DNA of 64,000 bases from positions 35,493,777 through 35,557,776 of the forward strand of contig OX352761.1 of NCBI GenBank assembly GCA_947095585.1. The letters run 5' to 3'. A model generated the notes under the pieces. That model worked only from the letters and a program-made list of their open reading frames with translations. It made no database searches and was not told the origin of the DNA. Shown here in pieces: positions 56,330 to 64,000 of this stretch (within the stretch, counting starts at the first letter, position 1; each line of letters begins with the position of its first letter). Origin of the DNA: Nephrocerus scutellatus. Taxonomy: Eukaryota > Arthropoda > Insecta > Diptera > Pipunculidae. The position numbers were made by a program, and so were the translations under genes.

Positions 56330-57010
56330 ATGTCAGGTATCATCATCATATTTGGCTCTACAACCGGTGTCCGGTCCTGGCCTCCCGCAAAAAAATCTCC
56401 ACCGGTCCCGATTTCGAGCCGATGTCATCCAGTTTGGCATACCTAAACTCTGGGCGTCCTGGTCTACGCCATCTTTCCAGCGTAGGCTTGGACGGCCTCG
56501 CTGTCGTGTTCCATAAATCCTACCGCAAACGACTTTCCGAGCAGGATCCTCTTCGCTCAACCGAGCTAGGTGTCCTGCCCACCGGAGCCTACCGAGCTTA
56601 ATTTTCTTTACGATGTCGACATCGCGGTAACGCTCGTCGACTTCATCATTATAATGTCTCCGGAATCGTCCTTCCTCACATACGGGGCCAACAATTCAAC
56701 GTAAGACTTTTCTCTCGAACGCGACTAAGAGGTCAGAATGCTTATGCTAAGCACCCAAGTCTCGGATCCATATGTAAGTATATACTGGTATGACCATTGT
56801 CTTATATACCAGGAGCTTGGACGTTATGGTTAAATTCCTGGATTTGAAGAGTCTTGACAGACTATAGTAGGCCTTGTTGGATTTAAGCAACCGTGCGCGT
56901 ATTTCTGGGTCCATGCTGTTATCGGCTGCTACAGTTGACCCGCTCCACTATTTGAATTGAGAGACCAATGTTGGATCTTTTACTCGCAGACGTGGCCACC
57001 ATGTCACGTA
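56330..57010 (-). pseudogene. RTE retrotransposon post-RT region and 3' end
   Basis: Minus-strand readings in order: VAADNSMDPEIRARLLKSNK (near 56940), SKLLVYKTMVIPVYTY (near 56810), CEEGRFRRHYNDEVDERYRD (near 56660), LGRLRWAGHL and 56333-56560 GRPSLRWKDGVDQDAQSLG. The end at 56330 is an ATGATG-type tail. It is related to the RTE pieces at 38990-40245 and 44257-44420. The RT and endonuclease are absent. Confidence 0.85.
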
Positions 57011-57825
57011 TACGGGCTTCAAATAATGCTACAAGAAATGTGAGCCGAATTGGAAGGAAAATGTTGTAGGATTATTTTAGCGGTTTTCAAGGTCAGCACA
57101 AATAAACATGGCGAAAATTTAAATTGAAGAGAAGGGTAGCACTGCAAACACCGAGACGAACGAGACGAGACGAGAAAATTTAGAATATATATATTAGCTG
57201 CGTTAAAATTGAACGAAACCACAACTAATGCACTACCAAACTCAACACATACTGCCTGTATCTTAAGGCAACAAAAACATATGTTTTCCCATATACGATA
57301 ACATATGTTCTAAATTTTTTATTTAATTTTTGCCATGGGTTTTTTTCAGCGATAACTCCATAATTTTACTCACCCAAGCAAATTATTTTATTGTAGCATT
57401 ATTGTTATTTAAGGTGAGTGAGGATTCCTCAATGAGACCGGAATTTCTTGTTTATAGGGTCGTTACAAGAAAAAGATTATTTTTAGTTTGGGAAATCTGG
57501 ATTTCAATATTTATTCTTCTATAAAAATGGTTATTACAAGGGTTAAAATTACTTACACACCTATCATTAAATCCGGCGGATCGTAGATCCCCTTTACGCA
57601 TTCGATCCACATCCACTTACTGTTTATATCATTAAATCCGGCGGATGGACTGTAGTACCGACAACGATTCATATTTTTCGAAATCAGCTGTTTTGTAATT
57701 TTTGACATTCAAATAGCTTTTGTCAATTGGAAATAAAATTAAAATTAAGAAGTATTAAATTCTTTTAAAAAATAATTGATAGCATAGCTAGTTTTTTTGA
57801 AGATTGGGATATATCTGCCAATAAA
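57011..57825. other. AT-rich region with a repeated ATCATTAAATCCGGCGGAT
   Basis: The 19-mer ATCATTAAATCCGGCGGAT occurs at about 57564 and 57630, and its inverse-like GACGGATTTAATG at about 58938. The rest is non-coding. The pairing may mark an old TIR element, interrupted by the solo LTR, but the ends are not defined. Confidence 0.3.
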
Positions 57826-57890
57826 AGGACAGATCGAGCAAAATTAAGAGCCTTTGCTGAAGATATCATGGATCTCTCAGATCGTAAGTA
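57800..57890 (+). other. Exon-like reading ending at a GTAAGT donor
   Basis: The reading FFEDWDISANKRTDRAKLRA and then FAEDIMDLSD ends at GATC|GTAAGT. It is open for about 30 codons with sensible codon use. It cannot be assigned to a gene or element, and no second exon was recognised. It may be chance. Confidence 0.25.
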
Positions 57891-58022
57891 GAAAGTTTTC
57901 ATTGTAGCTCTTAATTTTTGTAAAATGAGTTTTAATTTCTAGCGATGTCTGAAAACTGCTTCCTTTTTGCTACCAATTCCCTAAACTGATCTCTATTTGT
58001 TGTTCTATTCCTAAATGTATAT

Positions 58023-58667
58023 TGTTACGAAAAGTAGTTAGTATGTCATGTATAGAACTAAATCCCAATGTAAATACCGCATACTAAAAATAAGCACTTT
58101 TGTGTTGCATACTTTTAGGCTCTAACAGTATAAGATTATTTGAAATTTGAAATGTAACCGCCTGCAAGTTTGAATCATTGTGTACTGGTCAAACAAGTAG
58201 TCAAATCGGTTTGTGCGGTTTGCCCGGTTTTTGTAAAAGAACATGATTGAACATGAAGTCTATTTTTAGAAGATGACCCATTACATATGTGTCGTTAGTT
58301 GTAAATAAGGGAATAAGGGTACAATTTTCTGGATATTTCTGTCTGCAATATTAGAAGTTTCTGGAAGCTTATGATTGAGTACAAATAGAGGCGTTAAGCC
58401 GAAGTAAGGTGGATTAGTTGTTTTTAATTTAACCAGTGCAGTTGTAAAAGTTCTTGTAAAGTGATAAAGCAATAACTTAAGAAAATTATTGTGAAGTACT
58501 AGTATCATAAGTGTTCTTGTGTATATTTAAAGAAATTACCATTATAAATTGTGAACTTGTGTAATTTAATTGTTGTTCATTAAAATTGTTGTTTGTAAAT
58601 TAATTAACTTGTGTTGTGTTTTATTTGCAAAATCCTTTACGAACTCGAAAGCCTGAATTTCGTAACA
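58023..58667 (+). repeat. Solo LTR of the 10.9-17.4 kb Gypsy family
   Basis: Runs from TGTTACGAAAAGTAG to TTTCGTAACA and is collinear with 16820-17438 in opposite orientation. It is flanked by ATAT on both sides (58019-58022 and 58668-58671), the same target duplication as the full element. It arose by recombination between the two LTRs of a former insertion. Confidence 0.93.
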
Positions 58668-58671
58668 ATAT

Positions 58672-59750
58672 GATCAATAATAGGTTCGATTTGTTACAAA
58701 AAAAACTCACATTTTGTTAACAAAAATATATAGGAGCTGCCCAGCACAATAATCAGCACAAATCCGCAACGTTTTCCCGCCGATGAGAAATGTCAATTTT
58801 TGTATGGTAAGATTCGATCCCCGCGTTTTTAATGATCAAGTGAAAAATGAATCTGTATTGCCGACGGGAGCATGTTTGCTGCGAATGTTGAATGTTTTTA
58901 ATGATGCCCAATTTCGAATTTCGTGGATATATTCCCCCCGACGGATTTAATGAAGGGGTGTTAGTTCTGGATTTATAATTTCAAAAATTCCGAATTGGTT
59001 TGTTCCATTTCCATGGTGTCTTGTCGCCCAGTTATCACAGTTGTTGCTATGCGGGTTTCTTAACATTTGGTTCCCATTGTTCTTGTTGTTTTACAATTAG
59101 TTTCTTGTGGATGCATGGCGTATACAAAACTCCTCGTGTTGTTTTACAATTTGTCGGGTCATGTATTGGCATGTATGGCTAAATGAACACCCGCTCGTCT
59201 GATCGGTATAACATTTCCAATGAAAAAAACATGCCTTGTTGACCAAAACTTATATGTATAAACATATATTTATATGATAAAAAATTGAAAAAAAGCTAGT
59301 GCGAGGCGAGTGAAATTAAAGTTAAAAATGAAAATTAAATTAAATTAAAAAAAAGACTTACCCAATCAATGAGGACTTCTCTCGAAAAAGATGCCCAATC
59401 CGTCACTGAATGGCAGATGCTAATCTTACATTGCTTTCTGCAAAGCTCCAATGTTAGATTATCCAGCCAAAGATTGACGAATTGGCAAATTTGCAAAATT
59501 GATAAATTGGATTTATCAAAAAATGTACTTTTTCGGAAATTGAAATTTAAAATTCTATAGCAACGCTAGCTATGTTTTTTTACAGTAAGAAATGTTGTTA
59601 GTTACTTAAACGGCAAGGTTAAAGTTAAAAATAATTAAAAAAGTTCTTTTCAGGACTTATGCATTATACCGACCGGGGATAGCATGTAAAAAAATGCATT
59701 TGTAAGCTTACCTCAAGGGTAATGAGGAAAAGGCTTAAAAAAATTAATTT
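58672..59750. other. No recognised feature
   Basis: AT-rich with a few short frames (59000-59182, 59369-59560) and no recognisable domain. Confidence 0.35.
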
Positions 59751-60365
59751 TCCTGAAAAAACCAAATGGGCCTCCCACCACAAAAACGGGGCGTGACCGA
59801 CAAGATGGTCTGCTCAATGAGGGCTTTCATTAGAGTGGTGTCTGGAACCCCTCACCCTATGCGAGTTACACTGCTGTTTGCCATATAACACCTTTTTTAG
59901 AGTGTGCCCATACTTTCCAAAAACGCCTTTTAAAACGAAGAACTCTTACTTAAATATAAATTAATTGAGCGAATTATACTTTAGAGTGTGTAGAACTAAT
60001 TTTTACCTTTCATTTTTTAACAATATTTAGGCCCGCCCACTTCTAAGCACGCCTCTTTTTTACCTGTTATATAAAAGTCATTTTTTTGACTCTACCACTG
60101 CCGAAGGTTGCTCTATTGGTCTCATTTTTTTTAAATGGAAGGTATTTTTATTACCTTTTATATGGTACCAATAAACCCCCAAACCTCCATCAAACCACTT
60201 GGGAAAATGGATTTTTCTGAAAAACAAAACTTTGATGCCACTCCCATAAAAAGGAAGCGTGACCGCCAAGAAAAAATGTGGTTTTCAGGGAGTGAACAAT
60301 GAACGCTTTTAGGGAAGTAGTGTCTGGAACCCCAAATCCAATGTGGGTTATACTGCAGTTTAGTC
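59751..60365. repeat. Diverged direct repeat, two copies about 455 bp apart
   Basis: TTTTCCTGAAAAAACC, CCACAAAAACGGGGCGTGACC, GTGGTGTCTGGAACCCC and GTTACACTGC at 59748-59873 recur as TTTTTCTGAAAAACAA, AAGGAAGCGTGACCGCC, GTAGTGTCTGGAACCCC and GTTATACTGCAG at 60210-60358. Non-coding, class unknown. Confidence 0.6.
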
Positions 60366-60402
60366 CCGTGACCAAGAAAATATTACAAATATTATAAACT
60401 AG

Positions 60403-61212
60403 CTGTTCCCGGGCGCTTTGCTACCCGCACACCCCGGACTGACGGGAGTACTATAGCCTATAACCTTCCAATAATTTACGTTGACATTTTCTTAAAAATA
60501 CGTTTGTAAATCTCATGTTAAAATTTTACCTTTCTCCCCTTCAATCTATACCTATAACTTTCCCCTACCTGCCAATAATATCTTAAAAATTTCATAAAAT
60601 TCAGTTTAAAAATGTGGCTGATATTAACATTTTACATTCCCTGTGTGTAAAATAAAATAACTACTAATTAAACAAATGCAGTTTTCGTGACTCATGTTGT
60701 ATAAAATTTGAAGAAAATCGGGTTAATTTTTGTAAAACACCTGTATGCAATTTGTGAAATGGTGAATCCTTGACCCAGGAGTTGGTCAACTTTCATAATA
60801 TACCTATTTAGTGCCACGTATTGTATAAAACCCCTACGCAAAGTTTGAACGCGATTGGTTCATAAAAACATGCAATTTGTAGAAACAATAAAAAAAATTC
60901 TTATGGACACCCTTTGGCTCAGGAGTCTGACCACTTTTAATATATGCCTATTATGTGTTCATTATGGTATAAAACCCCTATGCAAAGTTTGAACGCGATC
61001 GATTCATAAAAACATGCAATTTGTAGAAACAATAAAAAAATCGTTAGGTGACCACTTGACCTAGGAGTCTGACCACTAACAAAATATGCCTATTAAGTGC
61101 CTATTATGGTAGAAAACCCATATACAAAGTTACAACGCGATCGGTCGAAGGGTTTGGCAGTCCATACCGGACATACATACATACAAAGTTTCACTTTTAT
61201 ATATATAGATAG
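60403..61212 (+). repeat. Dispersed ACTAGCTGTTCCCGGGCG repeat with internal tandem units
   Basis: Starts ACTAGCTGTTCCCGGGCGCT and ends CATACATACATACAAAG then TTTTATATATATAGAT, a layout seen in widespread arthropod dispersed repeats. AGGAGT at about 60777, 60921 and 61063 marks three 142-144-bp internal repeats with GCAAAGTTTGAACGCGAT. Non-coding. Confidence 0.75.
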
Positions 61213-61499
61213 ATAATACAAATAACAATAATTATTTTTTTTTAATTTGAATTTCTAATAATTACTACGGTCGTCCTTCAGGAAGTTGTTGGCGGCCTGT
61301 TAATTAAAAGATTTGGGAAATACGGAGTCGACCAATTGATTCTACATCGAAGTCATAAAATACATCGGATAAAAGGTGGATTTAAAGTGCTCGGTTCTAC
61401 ATAAAAACGGTTTAAGGAAAATCTATGTTGACTATACCCTGAAACGAGTGTTTACGTTGCTGACTAAGGACCTGGAACTAGAGAAAGCGTTTCTGAAGA

Positions 61500-62300
61500 A
61501 CATCTACCGTTGTAAAATTTGTAGAAAACAGTTATCAAACGGATAACTCTAATCTGAATGCCATCAAGAAAAAGCAAATGCGTTCTTGGAGCCCGACCTA
61601 ACACATATGAATTAAATTCTAAAATTGGTCTAACATAAGTCTTATATAAACTTTATACTTCAAAGGGGGTGAAGTAGACGTTACAACGTCTTATGAAGCC
61701 CTAACATTGACTTTTTCACTTTTTGATATTCTTCCAGGAAAGTTCACTTGAACTTTCAAACCTAACATCTTGAGTGAATCTGATCTCGGAATAGTTGCAC
61801 GTAATATTGAACTGTATTTTGAAAAAAAAAGACAAACCTGGAATTTATTTGGGTTAAAATTCCAACTATTAGATCTGCCCCAATCAAGAATGACTTAAAT
61901 GTTCGAATTAATAGCTGTATTCATTAATTCGGGTAAATCAACCGAGAATTGCATTCTTTTTGACTAATAAACTCAATAGAAGCCGATAACGTTGCATCAT
62001 CAGCAAATGAATGGATATCACAAGTTTTAGAAGACAACAGGATATATATTAAGAAGAGCGTAGGCACGTCAGCATTGTTTCCATGTGAAGCTGAAGATAT
62101 ACCGTTCAATACAACTTTAATTTTACGGTTCCGTAAATAATCACCAATCCATGCAAATAGAGAGGTGTTTAAGTTGAGCGGACGAATCTTATTCATTATA
62201 CACTCATGCTATACTCTATCAAAAGCTTTAGAAATATTCAATGACATTGATTCACTTAGATTTTCAATGCTACGCCCCCAACAATGAGTCATGTACGTCA
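61500..62300 (-). pseudogene. CR1/L2-like non-LTR fragment, minus strand
   Basis: The 61924-62196 frame has SLFAWIGDYLRNRKIKVVLN, DVPTLFLIYI and the catalytic HSFADDATL. Upstream ISKAFDRV is visible near 62240. The reading continues to lower coordinates in other frames as DWGRSNSWNFNPNKFQ (near 61850) and RAPRTHLLFLDGIQIRVIR (near 61560-61610), so RT and post-RT regions are in order. Stops and a small deletion (PQGSVLS reduced to ADVP) are present. Confidence 0.72.
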
Positions 62301-62329
62301 GTCATGAGTTCATCGAAGAGCGATTTTTG

Positions 62330-63075
62330 CGAAATACCGCAGATCGGAAAAAAGAGCATAATGCTGTCTTCTGTCGTCTAAGCGAATCCTTAATCCCATG
62401 CCATTATCCATGAATGGCACTTGCATCGAAGAAACTGAAAATCTTGCAATTCTCGGTATGTGCGTAAACGACAAGCTTCGTTGGAACGACCACATATTTA
62501 TCGTTGCCAAAAATGCTGCGATCTGGCTAGTATCTACAAGGCTTTTATTCGCCCTAAACTTGAGTACAATTGCCATATCTGGTCTGGTGCGCCTAAAACT
62601 ACCTTGCATCAGCTAGATAGAATTCAAAACCGTACAATAAAACTTATCGGTGACGTAAATATAGCGAAATCAATAGATTCGCTTGAACATCGTAGGAACG
62701 TTACCTGCTGGTCATTGTTTTATCGCTTCTTCTACCAGCATTGCTCAAGAGAAATGGCCAGTTGCATGCCACCTCTCCTTGAATTCAACCGTATTACTCG
62801 TGGCGCTCTAAATGCTCATCAGTTTACCCTTAAGCCCATCTTCGGACGTACAGCTAGGTTCCGGGATTCGTTCTTCAGACGTACTACACGTATGTGGAAT
62901 GATTTGCCAAGCTGTCTTTCCACATCACTATGATCCACAGGCATTCAAGACACAAGCTCATAGACATTCCCTCTTTTCTCCTCTTTTTCCTTACCACCAA
63001 CGCTGTGCCAAGCATATAGCCGAACATAATAAGGGTGCGAACCCCTTTTGCGTGCGCAAATTATAAAAAAAATCG
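62330..63075 (+). pseudogene. CR1/L2-like non-LTR C-terminal fragment, plus strand
   Basis: Readings start with CLLSSKRIPNPM (near 62365) and ENLAILGMCVND, then 62460-62933 has YKAFIRPKLEYNCHIWSGAP, LDRIQNRTIKLIGD, LEHRRNVTCWSLFYRFF and TTRMWNDLPSCL. This is the complete post-RT C-terminus typical of CR1/L2-like elements, followed by the end region (VPKH-like CAKHIAEHN near 63015). It is head to head with the minus-strand fragment. One frame change near 62460. Confidence 0.82.
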
Positions 63076-63159
63076 TATCCAGATAGCTCATTAGTCAGAA
63101 ATTATCTTTTCTTTTCCAGTCGCTTTATTGGGGTCAAGTTCTTTAAGAATCATCATTTA

Positions 63160-63406
63160 AGAAACAGAAGAAGAAGTCTTGTCTGCAAAGTTTCTTTTAA
63201 CCAGGGCAACAAACGAGCAATTGCTTCGACTGTTTGAATCTGAATTTAAAATTGTTCGGATGCTATCCCGAATGTTTTGGTCATTTATTATTTTGGACCT
63301 GTTCATTGTGGCGTTTGCTGTCTTTCTGGCTATTCTAAACTTAACAACGTTTTATTCGGAAGGGCGAAGAAAAAAGGCCTATTTGGAAGTCTGCATTTTT
63401 CATTAA
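63160..63406 (+). other. Short unexplained frame with a hydrophobic segment
   Basis: A frame with no ATG at its start reads LRLFESEFKIVRML, then a hydrophobic helix WSFIILDLFIVAFAVFLAIL, then basic residues and a stop at 63404-63406. It could be part of a membrane-protein exon, since a TTTTCCAG acceptor-like site occurs at 63112-63119, but a stop lies between. No family recognised. Confidence 0.2.
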
Positions 63407-63890
63407 ATCACTTATTCTTTTGAAATTTTTCATTCCTAGTAAAATGGTTGACGTGATAAGTTGAGATGCTCATTATTGCATTCATCAGCATTATTGTTGG
63501 AAAAACATGTTGACCAATCAAATGAGCAATATAATTGATTCAGGAGCTCCCAGCTAGCATTTTTAAAGTGCCAGAGTATCATTTTACTATTCAGAACAAT
63601 AAAATTAGGCAGCATTCAGTATATTTATATATTAGTATATATTTTTTTATTTGTGCAGAAGTTCGAATCTCACTTTTTTAAATTTTTTATTTTATTTCAA
63701 AACGAAGCATGGTGGATTACTATCGGTCAAAAAAGGGTTTACGCTAAATTTAAAGCTCGCTTATCATTTTTTTCGTTTGTTTATTACATACATATGTATG
63801 TACATATGTATTTATAATTGAAGCTGTACGTTAGTTAGTTAGTTATTACAAAACTGAGTATTATTCATTTTCGCATATTATTCATAAGGC
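63407..63890. other. No recognised feature
   Basis: AT-rich with a short ACATATGTATGTACATATGT stretch near 63790. Nothing else stands out. Confidence 0.35.
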
Positions 63891-63891
63891 G

Positions 63892-64000
63892 TATTTTATT
63901 TGCCGAGGAATAAGGAATTCGAACTCGAAACCAGCAAACAGTAGGTTTTCTTATTCCAAAGAAGGAATAAGATAGTGCAATTGTTGTTGTAATTCCTTAT
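63892..64000 (+). mobile_element. AATTCGAATGTC MITE, copy 10 (variant, runs off the window)
   Basis: Starts GCGTATTTTATTTGCCGAGG and has TTATTCCAAAGAAGGAATAAG, as in copy 5, and TGCAATTGTTGTTGTAATTC. The window ends before its right end. Confidence 0.85.

Noticed and set aside
61500..63075. Twin-priming 5' inversion of one non-LTR element
   Set aside because: The minus-strand fragment continues into its own post-RT region, so two copies are needed.

Overview
The window is eukaryotic, AT-rich and almost certainly from a dipteran (fly) genome. It holds one intact host gene, an intron-containing orthologue of Rad6/Ubc6 (35426-37829). Nearly everything else is mobile elements, their relics, and tandem repeats. 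The element mix is insect-like: an errantivirus with env, a second Gypsy with a tRNA-Leu primer site, Jockey, RTE, CR1/L2-like and RNase H-bearing non-LTR elements, PIF/Harbinger, hAT, Tc1-like and Helitron pieces, and MITEs. Introns of about 60-80 bp also fit a fly. The species cannot be named from this alone.

Layout. 1-8600: a decayed, env-bearing Gypsy (errantivirus) body in + orientation, followed by an LTR-like segment and a primer-site/leader-like segment, bracketed by two copies of the 3' end of one non-LTR family. 8690-10130: RTE and RNase H-type non-LTR scraps. 10830-17990: a PIF/Harbinger transposase gene split by a nearly full-length Gypsy element on the minus strand (10932-17438, 4-bp ATAT target duplication). 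17469-33200: an array of about 3.6-kb composite units. Each carries the Harbinger transposase 3' half, a convergent Myb/SANT-partner-like ORF, MITE pieces, a dispersed repeat and a 118-bp satellite. There are two complete units, two rearranged ones, and a 3.6-kb block of Tc1, hAT, fold-back and MITE sequence. 33285-34690: an 8-bp then a 7-bp minisatellite. 34960-38985: the Ubc6 locus. 38990-44420: RTE fragment, then a Jockey element hit by two small inverted-repeat elements, then an RTE tail. 45025-48620: a second Jockey element on the minus strand, with overlapping ORF1/ORF2. 48621-51945: a 119-bp tandem array and then 2.3 kb of strongly G-rich degenerate minisatellite. 51950-56330: Helitron helicase relic, two TIR elements, MITEs and an inverted second copy of the hAT relic. 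56330-64000: RTE relic, solo LTR of the 10.9-17.4 kb Gypsy family, dispersed repeats and two head-to-head CR1/L2-like fragments.

No element here appears able to move by itself: each coding region recognised outside Ubc6 is truncated, frameshifted or interrupted by stops. I see no convincing undescribed gene system. The most unusual structures are the 3.6-kb composite array, the permuted arrangement of the first LTR element, the G-rich minisatellite, the short terminal-inverted-repeat families and the paired hAT relics sharing a nested MITE. No tRNA or rRNA genes were recognised. Boundaries of decayed elements are approximate, normally within a few tens of bases.
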